Positions 37,685 through 48,684 of a stretch of DNA of 64,000 bases are shown piece by piece (position 1 is the first letter of the stretch; each line of letters starts with the position of its first letter). A program made the position numbers and the translations under genes. Under the pieces are notes generated by a model. It ran no database searches. It had not been told where the DNA came from and saw only the letters and a program-made list of their open reading frames with translations. Source of the DNA: Adiantum capillus-veneris (Eukaryota; Streptophyta; Polypodiopsida; Polypodiales; Pteridaceae); assembly GCA_014529385.2 (NCBI GenBank), contig CM043945.1, positions 139,728,241-139,792,240 of the forward strand. The letters are read 5' to 3'.

Positions 37685-37700
37685 TGGTGAACCCAACGTG
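37685..37700 (+). promoter_or_regulatory. Primer-binding site of element A
   Basis: TGGTGAACCCAACGTG starts four bases after the LTR. The next bases (AACGAGCCGGGGTG) also match the leader of element B (51049-51064 and beyond, minus strand), which shows common descent. Confidence 0.7.
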
Positions 37701-37743
37701 AAACGAGCCGGGGTGGGAGGTAAATATGTAGAATTTAGAGCAG

Positions 37744-39982
37744 ATGATGAAGATGATTGCAGAATTAAGTGCGAACGGTTTTGATGATAAGTCAACAGTT
37801 CCAGATTTTTTGAAGATGCTTCAATTGGTTCAAGGATCTCTGCTTGAAATAGAGACCATAAAGAAGAAAAATGAAATGGATGAAGCTTTGGAATCAGCTT
37901 TAGATGCGGTATACAACGAGAGGCGAGTCTTTGATGGATACGATCCAGAGGGCTACCTAGAGTGCTACGAGCTGGAGACCAAGGTAAGAGGGATACCAGA
38001 AGAGTTGATGATCAAATCTTTTGAGCAATTAGTGAGTTCAGATGTGAAGAAGCAGATTCAAGAAGTTACCAAAGCTTGCAACGATGACTGGGAGTATTTC
38101 AAAGAAGGTATTGTGCGCACGTTATGAGCAGTATGAAATCTATCAAGAACAGAGTTCAAGTCTACCAGACTAAGCAAATATTCGAGGACAAGTACGATCA
38201 AAGTTAGAAGCTGTGATTGATGAGTTTATTGTGCAAGATGCTACTTTCTTACAGGCTAATGATGAAGACATAGTCAAAGCTGTGTATGAGAAGTTGGGGT
38301 TTGCAGATGCCTTGCATGAAGTAGAAGTCCTTGAGGGTGAGTCTCTACAGCCTCAAACTACACAGGGTAAATTTTTCAAAGAATCTACACATGCAGTTTG
38401 GGATACACAGAATGAATTTTGCAAACAACCTATGCATGCAGTACATGAAGAAAAGAAATCAGGGGATGAAGACAATTAATTGGCTAAAGCTCAGGAAGAT
38501 GTGCAGGTGAATGAGTGCAGTCATATTCAGATAGACATGCAGGAAGATTCAGTTACAGCTGATACTTTTGCTACTGAACCAGAATTAGAGCAAAATTTTT
38601 CTGGTATAGATTCTACCATAGAGGTGATTGATGATACTGGTACAGGTTTTACCAAAGAGTTGATTAATGATACAGATGTCATAGGTCAAAGCAGGGCTGC
38701 TGTTGAGAGCAGCAGGACCATGGTTTTTGGTATACCAGATTTATCGAATTTGGATGTACCAGATTTTGAGGACTTGACTAAGCAAGAGTATGTGCTTGAA
38801 GATCTGCAAAATGTTGATTCAGAGGGGGTGCAGACTCCTTCATTGACAAGTTTTTGGGAAGCACAACTACAAAAGTGAAAAATTGGTCTTGAATGTGATG
38901 ATAATGAATCAGAGGGGGTGCAGACTCCTTCTTTGAAAAGTTTTTGTGACCTAGAGCTACAGATCTGGCAGACTGATCCTGATTTTGATGATGGTGATTT
39001 AGAGAGGGAGCAAACTTCTTCTCTATCAAGAATTTGTGAGACAGGGCTCACACTATGGCAGAATGATCATGAACTTGATGATGCTGATTCAGAGGGGGTG
39101 CATAGTGAAGTGCAATATCTTGTTGATGAATATGATTGGTTTCATTGTGCCGATGATATAGACAGGGCAGTAGATAAAATTTTCAATGTGCATGCTGAAC
39201 TTTGTGCTACAGAAGTGCAAAGATATCTAGCTGAGGGTGAAAGACTTGAAGAGAAGTTTACTGCAGATACGTTTAGTATGCATGTCATATGTGGAAATCT
39301 TGGTTTACTGCAGCAACTTGAGATGTGCAAGATGGAGGAACCTTCTCTAGCAGTGGACCTAGACCTTATGTGCTTACTGGATGAAGCTTTAGAAGGGTTC
39401 TCAGACACAGATGCTAAGGATACCAATGAATCTATATTCATGCATGAGCAAGTTTGTTCAGATTCAGCAGATGATGAACTTATGCAGTTGTTAGATGATG
39501 CACTACTTGATTTTGAGCCTCTACGAGATAGAGGATTTTTTTCTGATGCATCTTTTGAGCTTAATGAAGAAAGTTTTACCAGAGACTTGATGTATTCTGA
39601 TATGCATGATTGGGAAACCAATACTAGTGAGAGTGAAGGTGAACTGCCAATGCTTTTACCTGTGATTGATGATCGACAATTGGATGAGCCAGTTGCACAG
39701 GGAATATGGCAGTATCTGATGTTACCCTATGATGTAGGGGATTATGAGCTAGCTTTTGACCGAGGAGGAGACATCTATATACATGATCCTGGGAGATTGA
39801 CTTATATGCCATATGATCCAGGCGGTTTGTATGAAGATTTGTGGGCTAATTTATGTTTATGCTGTAATGATTGGAAATTCTTGTATTTTCCCTATGATCC
39901 TGAAGGATGGTGCAAATTTTTTAAAGGAATGCTCACACTGGGACAAATGATTGTGTTCCAGTTTGATCTCGGGGGCTACTAA
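37744..39982 (+). pseudogene. Acidic Gag-like protein of element A, interrupted
   Basis: The N-terminal 128 codons (37744-38127) carry the Gag-like segment FDGYDPEGYLECYELETKV, then IKSFEQLVSSDVKKQIQEV and a Trp near its end. This is the pattern of the capsid region of Ty3-type Gag. A one-base shift near 38110 moves to the frame that runs to 39982, with stops at 38171, 38477 and 38876. The rest is very acidic. It has LEAVIDEFIVQDATFL, four 30-residue repeats (38821-39115), the DKIFNVHAELCATEVQRYL/GERLEEKF segment shared with element B, and repeated PYDPGG-like motifs at the end. No zinc knuckle or protease is seen. An intact version would be about 745 residues. The role is probably particle assembly, by position and Gag resemblance only. 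Confidence 0.7.
38821..39115 (+). repeat. 90-bp coding tandem repeat in element A
   Basis: Units start at 38821, 38911, 39001 and 39091, exactly 90 bp (30 codons) apart. The first two share AGAGGGGGTGCAGACTCCTT, and the later two are more diverged. At protein level the unit is EGVQTPSL, then about ten residues, an LQxW-like motif and an Asp-rich spacer. The element B protein lacks this array. Confidence 0.92.
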
Positions 39983-40543
39983 AGTGCAAAGTTCCAGATT
40001 TGAAGAGTACCAGTTATCTGTTGCAGCAGGTTGCATGGTACAAAGTTTTGTTTCCTAGATTACGCTAAGTCATAAGAGTTTTTGGTTATGCAGTCAATAA
40101 GATTACATGGATGGCTTCCAGTTGACTTCTTTGGATAATTGATGAAGTATCTTCACATCTATTGAGTTGGTTCTGCTAACAAAACTTGAAGTAAAGGACT
40201 TGACGGCCATTCCATGTGCCGGCAGAGTAAGGCACACTTGAGCTTGAGAGGGTTCCCTTAAGAGAGCTTAATGGTCAAGCCGTGTGCATCATTAACTGGA
40301 GCACTTGACTCTGGCGGGGTTCACTAAACAAGTTATCCATGATTGAATGCTTTGAAGATACGACAGATAAAGTTCAAAGATTTTTGATGGACAGCTACCT
40401 AATGATCAAGCTAGAACATTGATGATAGGGTATAAGACTTATTTCATTTTCCATACAGTTACATGAGTCTGATGATGCTCTTGATGATGCTTTATAAGTG
40501 CGGTTGGCACAGACCGGAGGCTGTGCAGGTTCAGAGGGCGGGA
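39983..40543 (+). other. Non-coding 3' internal region and polypurine tract of element A
   Basis: No frame is supported. It ends in GTGCAGGTTCAGAGGGCGGGA just before the 3' LTR. Element B has a nearly matching GTGCAGGTTTAGAGGGGGTGGA at the same place, so the tract (40533-40543) and its upstream bases are conserved. Confidence 0.75.
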
Positions 40544-42212
40544 TGTCGTGCAGCTCCGCTCCCATGCTAAGAAAGATGCCAGAAAAATACATATCAAGCT
40601 TATTTAAAGCCTACCTAATTAATGGTCAGTGACCAGGGCTTGTTAACAAGCCAAGTTTAATGATTAGTGTATGCCAGATGCGGCTTAAAAGGGCCAACAG
40701 ATGCCTTAATGATGCCGAGAATGATTATGCTTGAAGTGAGCACATATGGGAGTTTATGATTTAGAATGGTAGTGCTTGAAGTGCTCTACCAGCCTGTCTT
40801 TACGGCTCGTCGATAGGAGCTACGGTGAAGAAGTTATGGCATATTGAAGTTTGAGTCGATTGCAGATCCGTACCGGATGGGCAACTGCAGCTAAGGTGAC
40901 AAAGATGAAATGAATGCATGGGCCTAAAGTGCTCTACTTCTGGAGCGCGTCGGTCTTTTCAGATTTGTGATTGGAGTTCCGGTCGCCAAGATATTGGCCG
41001 ATAAAGATTCACCGGGGGCCGGTTCCGTACCACTCCGGTCGGCTCATACGGAGTGCCATCTGGGAGATTTTGGCTCTCGCTCGGATTTTGGAGTGCAGCA
41101 AAGTAAGTGCTTGAGGAGAATCTTGTCCAAAATATTATCTCTTGCAGTGCATTGATAGCAACTACACGTACGTCAAATGTGGTGTACGTCTCATTAAGTA
41201 CAAAAACTGCTTGAAGAGCTTCAAGTGATCTCATAGAATGCAATGATTGTGGGATAACTCCAACAGAGGCAGGGCCACGAAGCTGGACAAATGCAATCAC
41301 GTACGCTTATATCTTGAAGGCAAGCATCACCATGCAAAATGATGCGGGCATCGCAATTGATGAAGACATTGTTAGCCAAGGACTGTTGGGAGAAATAAGT
41401 TGTGCTTGGTAATGCTTTGGTCGCTATGAATGCCTACTGTGGTGCCCAAAGGCCGCCCACTAAACTGTGGCACCTAAGGGTCATGGACAATATGCGAGTC
41501 AAATATGATGCCCTTCAAAGATTGGCTAAGGGCCTCAACCTATGGCCGCCCAAAGACAACCAAAGGGAGGCCGCCCGCCCACTTGAGAATTAAAGTGGCC
41601 TTAGGCCTAAGCTTAAGGGTGTGTAAAAAGCAAGGGAAGAGAAAAGGCATGGCGAGCAGATGACGGGCAGGGGCGCAACCTGAGAAGGCAGTGCTCCCGT
41701 CAGGCCGTAGAGTGGTTGGATCAGAGCTCGCCTGAGACGAAAAACGTTCGGCATGCCATGGTGATGGGGGTGGTACCAGCTACGACAGAAATAACTTCGC
41801 TCGACTCGCTGCTTGCCACGTCATTACCTGGATTCCCGCGCCACGTCAGTCACGGCACCGTGACTGATGGGCAGGGCAAAAATAAGGATATAGGAAAAAA
41901 AATAAGGGCATGTGGGGAGTTGTTGTTCGTAGAAGAGAAGAGGGGAGCAAAGCGGCAAGCAGGGCTCTCTCTCTCTCTCTCTCTCTCTCGATCTCCTGCT
42001 CAAGCAAGGCGAGGCGAGGAGGTAATCAAGGCATGAAGGGATCTCTCTCTCGATCTCCGGCTCAAGCAAGACGAAGCGAGGATGGTAAGAAAGCGAGGGC
42101 ATAACTCGAGAGGAACCAAAGCTTGGCGAGGAAGCAACGAAAAGAGCAATAGGAGGAGATTTTAGACGGGCATCACGAAGTGGAGAAGAAGGGGAATAGC
42201 ACAAAGCAAGAG

Positions 42213-42249
<37 letters not shown>

Positions 42250-42955
42250 TTGAGAAGCAAAACGGGTCTCTCTCCCTCTCTCGAGAAGGGGAGGCAAAGC
42301 AAAGGGCTCGGAGAGTCGGCACAAGAGGCAAGGATTGAAGAAAGATCTCTCTGTAGTTCTCCAACCGAGGCATAAAGAAGTGGTAAGGGAAGTTCTTTCT
42401 CTCGTTCTCAGATAAGCTTGAGAAGTCGAAGGAGGAGAAGGCAGTCTCTCTCTCGTGCATAAGCAAGTGACTCAAGCTAAAGAAGCAAGAGGTCAAGAGC
42501 AGGAGAACGACAATTAAGTGAGTGTAAAGCAAATAAAGTAATAAGCTGCACAATATTTGGCAATAATCAAAGCTCGATGATCGAGGCAGTGAGTGAATTG
42601 AAGCTTGCAAAATCTGCGAGGTATTTGAAGCAGATAAAGCGACATAAGAAAATTTTCATCACCAACATCCGTCCGAAGTTGATTAATTATTCTGTTAAGC
42701 CCGGTGTCGTTAGCGGCCCGGTTAATTCTGTAAAGCGGGAGCTTAAACTCCCGGTTAGCAGATGATCCAAGTGACGGCGCTGTTAACAGCCCGCCTTGGC
42801 TAAGGATAAATTGTACTCAAAGTAATATTCGGTTAATTGATGATTGCGGTGATTGGCAGAGCTGTCATTGTCTCTTGTTCTCTCTCTTTCACACCTCCCA
42901 CAGCCAGAGGCCCGGCGCCTACCTGGCTCACGTAGCGAACACATATCCCCCGACA
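40544..42955 (+). repeat. 3' LTR of element A
   Basis: 2412 bp, partner of 35396-37680. It keeps the roughly 107-bp stretch missing from the 5' LTR and has longer CT tracts (about 41967-41989 and 42215-42247). Confidence 0.9.
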
Positions 42956-42959
42956 ACGA

Positions 42960-43875
42960 AAGCACAGAAGGTCTTCATCAAAGTACTATTGTCAAGTTGT
43001 AGCATCATCAATATCTAGGAGGTGAGCCTGCCATCTTGCATTGCTCGTGCCAATCGCAGATCAAGAGAATTAAGGGGGAGGGCTGCAAGTTGTCATCAAT
43101 GCTATCAACCAAAGCATTCTGTCAATGAGTGCCAACAAAGGAGGTGAAGGGGGGTAAATTTCTTTGAAAATTGTATCAACATTTTCACATCAATAACATT
43201 TTTTGTAGCACCGAGGGTTCTCTCCAACGATGATTGAAGAAGAGTCATCGACTATATCAACCACAAAGTCTAAGCCACAAAGCCTAAAACATTTGGTGGA
43301 AGCAAGTGGAGTTACACTCTCTCTAGGCTTAGAGAGTTTAAGTGAAATCCACCCACCACTATGAAAATCTCTTATTGTATACCGTGGTCTTTTATTGTGT
43401 TTTGTAGAGAGAAGGTCCAAAATGAGCTGGAGAGGGAAGAGAGAGAGGAGGGTGGGCGGGGGTGGGGTTGTATTTAAATTGTCATTGCAAATATTTCCGC
43501 AATTATTATCACGGTATTTACCCCAATTATTCTCGCTACTATTACTGCGTTTATTCTCGTGGCAAGATTTAGCACCTAAACTTTCAAATTCTGGCTTAAA
43601 CATCCCCCCCCGCCCCCCAATTTTTTTTTTTGGGGGTTTTCCTCCTCTTAATAAATATTAAAGAATATTATATGAAAGTTTCAAATTAAAAAAAATGAAA
43701 ACATGAAACAATAGTTAGCTATCTAGGATCACACTTGGTTACAACTAAACTAATCACTATCACTTGATTAATATAATTGAGCATGTTCCCAAAATTAGAG
43801 AGAGGAAGAGGGGGGAGAGAGAGATGAATGGATTACACGACCAAAAAAATTTATAACTTAAAGTATGAAATTTTT
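42960..43875. other. Intergenic right flank of element A
   Basis: No gene is supported. It holds a C-rich run next to a T-run (about 43606-43632). A minus-strand frame at 43190-43603 has no recognisable domain. A small CHQC/C-type cysteine cluster is readable near 43090-43135 (plus) but is too short to call. Confidence 0.45.
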
Positions 43876-44124
43876 TTATGAATCATCTTCCAAAAGATCC
43901 CTGCAAGAAGCATCATCCAATTCTAAGCCGATGGCTCCTAAATCAATAAAGAGAGAAACGGAATCATCATTTGTGGATGCATTGGCTTCATCATCTTTGA
44001 ATTCGTCATCCTCCATCTCATCATCTCCTTCATCATGACAATCATCCTCGCTAAGACTTGCCGCCGCTGGACTTGATTCATCGACCTTCCTCTCCCTTGT
44101 CTCTCCCTCATCCAAAGTCTCCAC
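43876..44124 (-). pseudogene. Acidic C-terminal tail of the CACTA transposase
   Basis: An 82-codon Asp/Glu-rich frame lies directly downstream of the DUF4216-like segment. Acidic C-termini are common in CACTA TPases. No motif is recognised, and assignment is by position. Confidence 0.45.
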
Positions 44125-44128
44125 TTTA

Positions 44129-44587
44129 TTAGAGGAAAAAGTGGTTCTCCCGCGAGGTGTTACAGGAATTGCGAACCAAAGTTTTGATTGGTGGATTGCT
44201 GGGATATAGATGACCTATAGAAGAGAAGCTCAAAGTGAATAACATTGGTATAATTAATGTTACAAGAAAATAAGAGTAAAAAAGGTAGTCACTCATCTGC
44301 TCACAATTGCATGGTAAAACTAAATTGTCATACCTCCTTGTGTGATGCACACTAAAGTCCACCATGTACAGGCCATTCACTTGTCGTCTAGACACATTTG
44401 CAAACCACTTGTACTCAAAGATGAAGGTATGGGAGGTTCTAAAATTAACCTTTAGTATCCTTTCAATAGTTCCACAGTACCTGGCTTCATCACCATCTGT
44501 GTCAAAGTTGCCCATGATGCCACAATCCATGGTAGTTCTACGCTCATCAATGTTGCACGTACGAAAGTGATGACCCTTTGACCACAT
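44129..44587 (-). pseudogene. CACTA transposase DUF4216-like segment
   Basis: The segment reads GHHFRTCNIDERRTTMDCGI, then YCGTIERILKVNF, FIFEYKWFANVS and GLYMVDFSV, the order and spacing expected for the DUF4216 domain of CACTA TPases. It would continue the transposase C-terminally from the DUF4218-like part. The frame decays after about 44280. Confidence 0.72.
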
Positions 44588-44975
44588 AGAGTTAAAGGAA
44601 AGGCTCTACAAAATAGGAAAATATATATTATCAAATACAAAGATAAAATCAAGAAAAAAATTTACAATATGGTTTAGGTATATGAGTACTCTACCTTTGG
44701 TATGCAAACTCGTGCATACTCCCATTCTTTGTTGGTGATGTCTTGTCCGCGCACTTTTGCTTCGGTCATTCTCTCACGAATCCACTCTGCACTAATGATA
44801 TCTAGGACACATGCAAGGTGTCTAGGCACTGGGGGTGCCCTCCTTCCCCCATGTGCTTGTTTCCATGCTTCTCTCTCTTGCAAACGCCTTGCCTTTGCCA
44901 TTGTCCACAAGGACACTCACTTGGTCATAACCTTTGCATTGAGAATACAAAAGTTATTGACCACTTGGGATAGAT

Positions 44976-45455
44976 TCATATGCATGTTAAATAGTTTCCC
45001 TTTCCACTTGGCAAGTGTAAAGTCATCCTTGCATCTTCCTCTTCTGACCACATGAAAGGAATTGAAGGATCAACTTGTGCCAAATACTCTGAGATGTAAA
45101 CAAATTCCTCTTGGACGATCCACCCTTCAACCATACATGCCTCTAGTTGAGACCCTAGCCGCGCAAATTCTTTGAGAGTCTTAAAAAACCTCTCTAAGAA
45201 GAACATCCATCGTGGTTGCACTACTCCACATATAGCGATCTCCTCCACCATGTGAACCAAGAGGTGGATTTGACTAAGAAGGACCGATCGAGGAAATGCA
45301 TCCTCAATGGCACACACAGTTTTTGTTGCAAGTGTTTGAGCAGCAGGATTAGCATTTATTTCAATTTCCTTGGAGCTCACAGGATAGTCATGCATAGTCC
45401 ACATAAGGATTCCATTCACAATGGCTTCTCTTCCCCCCCTTTGCAAGTGAGACAT
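44976..45455 (-). pseudogene. CACTA transposase DUF4218-like segment
   Basis: Contains LLSQIHLLVHMVEEIAICGV, QPRWMFFLERFFKTLKEF and EACMVEGWIVQEEFVYISEY, which line up with the DUF4218 pattern (HLLVHL, RWMYPxERYLxxLK, EGY, EE). About 160 codons remain open. The upstream frame has a stop near 45456. Confidence 0.82.
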
Positions 45456-45499
45456 CTACAACAGGAATTCCTCTCCATTACTCCTCCAACTCCTCGATG

Positions 45500-46644
45500 A
45501 GAGGCTCGAGGTAGATGTCAATATTTGACACTTTGTACTTCACTAGCACAAGCAAGGAAAGAAGTATATTGCCCTTTTTGGTTGTCTCCTATGGTGGAAT
45601 ATTGTGGTTGACGATCATCGCAGGCCAAGTGCTCCATGAAGTAGACTTAGTGCCGAAGGGGTTGACACCATCACTTGCTAACCCAAGCCTCAAGTGTCAA
45701 GGCTCCAACCCAAACTCTGGCCATTGAGCTTTGATGTGCCTCCATGCAGGTGAATTGGCAGGGACACATATCATTCCATTATTTGAACGGTGGTTGGTGT
45801 GCCACGCGAGAAGTTCCACGATAGACCTGCTATTTAAACATGTGTTGAATGTGATAAATTAATGGAGAATGTCTCAATACCTTGCAGGGTAGGTACACCC
45901 CGCTCACTCCGGTCTTGTATCGTGCTTCCTTGTACACGGGACCTGAGGCAGCATGTGCGTGCTCATTACAGTATAGCATGAAATTGTTGACGCACGCATG
46001 GATGCGCTCATACTCCATTCCAAGTGCAGTGACATACGATCTAGCTCTTTCACAATTTGGAGGCATGTGGTGATCTTTTGGCAACGTTTTGCCCATCAAA
46101 CTACAACAAATATGTGAATTCATACAAGTGCAAGGAGGCGGCACCATAAAGAGAGAGAGATGTATTAAAGAGAGAGAGATGCATCGACACTTGCATTTCT
46201 CCAACCGAATTTTTCTTGCAAGTTGAGGACTTCCAACTATGCCCAAAACACCGAGTATTGTGCACCATCGTAAAGAGGTGTTCGAGCACTTGTCATTAAT
46301 CTGTCCTCCGTTGTCGCTGCTCATTGAGTGCATGGCTGGAAATCCTCCTTGCACACGTCGCGTTCATGAGCCAGTAACTCATCACACATGTCAAACATGT
46401 GCTCATTCTCTACCTCAAAGTGCGAATGATATGCCACAGGAGCTGTCGAAGTAGAGCTAGTGAGAGGATCACTATGTGGTGCACCCAATTCGTCCAATAG
46501 CTCTTGCCTCTGCCGTTCGGCCTTGCGCGCCAGCACACCACCACTGAACACAAACCAATGGGGTGAGTGGGGCTCTCATCTCTCCGAGCGCTTTTTTGAG
46601 GATGCCAAAGCCCTTCGTTCTCCACGTGCTCCAATGCAATGTGT
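45500..46644 (-). pseudogene. CACTA TNP2 transposase core, decayed
   Basis: From upstream: TPLYDGAQYSVF and VLNLQEKFGWRN (about 46280-46200), LGMEYERIHACVNNFMLYC with PVYKEARYK and KVLRHSPLIYHIQHMF (about 46050-45830), LLAWHTNHRSNNGM and RLGLASDGVNPFG (about 45825-45640). These are the signature stretches of the TNP2 domain, which binds and cuts element ends. Several stops, and changes such as Cys losses in the usual ACPxDCxLYW stretch, show decay. Confidence 0.8.
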
Positions 46645-47469
46645 TGTCGAGAAATTTGCGGTCTTGCTAGGAAAGCACCGGGCTTATGGCTGTGAGAGTT
46701 TGTGAGAGAACTCAATAAAAACTATATGAAGGAGTTAAACCATAGATGCCATGAAGACAAGGGTTTGGAAAGAAGTGCAATCAAAGAAGACCCACTCTTT
46801 CTCTCTTGCACTCACACACACAAAGAAAGAACACAAAAGAGAATGTGAAAATAACACAAAGATGAAAACATCAAGGCTATGGTCATATCGTATCATGGGT
46901 AGTATGAAAGGGTTAATAGACGAGTTAATGGCATTCAATCTTGGCTGACCAAATAGGCTACGAATTGTTCTTTGGAATTGTAGTTTTGTGCTTACCATAA
47001 TATATATATTTTGTCTAGTGCTTGGGATTAATTGTGTGTACAAATCCTCTTGGTTCATATCAAGATAACTACGCTTACATCAAAATAAAAGTTATAGTCT
47101 ATGAGAGGTAGTATGATGGGATCCGGTGATAGAAGTATTTCATTGAGCCTTTCTGGGCCAAAGAGAAACACTATACGTTGTTGAAAGTGTATTTTACGGC
47201 TAATCCATACGTTAATTCTAATAGATCGTACAGAGTGAAAGCGATAGAAATTATCATCATGTGGGTTATTCATCTAGGATAGTATGTGAGAAATGTAGAT
47301 ATGAGAGAAGTGAAGAGATGAGAAGTTTCCCTCCCAAGCCCTATTCTTGCCCGTAGGCAATAAGGATATTGCGGGGAGAGATGTACCTGTAGCAAAGAGA
47401 AGCTAGAATTTGTAGAGAGGATGAATTACTAAGAGTGAGAGAGATAGGTTTGGTTACGGAGATGAGAAT

Positions 47470-47504
<35 letters not shown>

Positions 47505-48684
47505 GGATTAGAGATGAAAAAGAAAACAACAAGAAATCAAGAAAACATCAATGTAGAACATATCTTACTTGACAAACCCTTCGGCACCATTATTGACGGA
47601 GAGAGAGAAGAAGAGTGGATAATTCCACTTTGATTGATACGCCAAGTTCAAGACCTTCTTTGATTAGAGTTGATCTTCCAAGGTTAGCTTGTTGCAAGAA
47701 TGGCTAGTCTTCTTCTAGGAGAAAGTGTAGGCTTAGGCTTATGTTAATGACTAAGTACAATTTGGCATTACTACTCCCTCCCTCATGAATTCCTCTCATC
47801 AATGGCTTGAATGCTTGAGTTGTTTTCAAGGAAGAAGAGGTCCCCTTTTATAGGTGAAGGGAACCTCCAAGGGTTTACACAAGAAGAGAGGAGCCAATGT
47901 GAACAGAAATTGGAAAAGCTGGAAATGAGCTGTCCCTGCATGATGTGGGCAGACTGGGGTCCAATATTTTGATCATATCTCCTCAACCGTGGCTCCAAAT
48001 AAAAAAGTAAAAATATGGACAGAAAATTCAGCTCATTAGCTACGAGTTTCATTTTAAAATTGTTTTCCAATTCGGACTGGAACCTTGTGTAAAAAAATCA
48101 TCAAAATAGGGTCCATTTTTGGCAGCAAAAGTCTTCCTGTGGTCCCCTTAGCTTAGACTTTCATTTGATTCCAAAGAACACCTCATGCCATATTAAAGCA
48201 TGAAATTGCTCCTTGACAAAGCTTTGTAATCATGCTTGGAATAATGCATTAAAATAAATGTATCTTTGAAATCATGCCACCTAGTGTCCCACTAGGATTT
48301 GATTCCCCGTTAGTAGCTATTTAAAAAGAAATATAAGAAAAATATGAAAAATACATAGAATATATATATATATATATTGGAGTTTACCCTAGATATAGGA
48401 TCTAGCTAAGGTGTGAGATGATAATGAGATAGTAGAGATAAAGAATCAATGCTTTTTTGCCCCAAGTTAAAGAGACGGAGCTATTGACGTTTTCCCCATA
48501 GTATTTTATGGTGGTAAAGTAAGAATAGATTACCCCTGAGATAAATAATAGGATGAGATAGAAATCATATTATTATACCTAAATATGTATATGTACATTA
48601 TAGGAAATATAACTATGTATCTAAAAAGTTACAAGATAAATCTTGTAGCATGCGTTCCCACTATGTACGTGTCACAGCACGACA
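46645..48684 (-). repeat. 3' LTR of element B
   Basis: 2040 bp. It has a TATAAAA box on the minus strand at 47846-47852 and (TA)n at about 47470-47501, much shorter than in the partner LTR. A second (TA)n lies at about 48359-48377. Confidence 0.9.

Larger units (their letters stand above)
35396..42955 (+). mobile_element. Element A: pol-less LTR retrotransposon with Gag-like protein
   Basis: This 7560-bp plus-strand element has LTRs 35396-37680 and 40544-42955 (both start TGTCGTGC and end in CA) and the 4-bp duplication ACGA (35392-35395 and 42956-42959). The internal part is only 2.86 kb. It has a primer-binding site at 37685-37700, a coding region at 37744-39982, 560 bp without coding signs, and a polypurine tract at 40533-40543. 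No protease, RT, RNase H or integrase motif is visible in any frame. Leader, tract and protein match those of element B at 46645-53137, so the two form one family. Confidence 0.85.

Noticed and set aside
38821-39115. Regular repeats considered as a CRISPR-like array
   Set aside because: Units are contiguous 90-bp coding repeats without distinct spacers, in a eukaryotic retroelement.
43190-43603. 137-codon minus-strand frame
   Set aside because: Low-complexity Pro/Asn content, no motif and next to homopolymer runs.
43606-43632. C-run/T-run considered as a transposon end or poly-A tail
   Set aside because: No inverted partner, target duplication or coding region abuts it.
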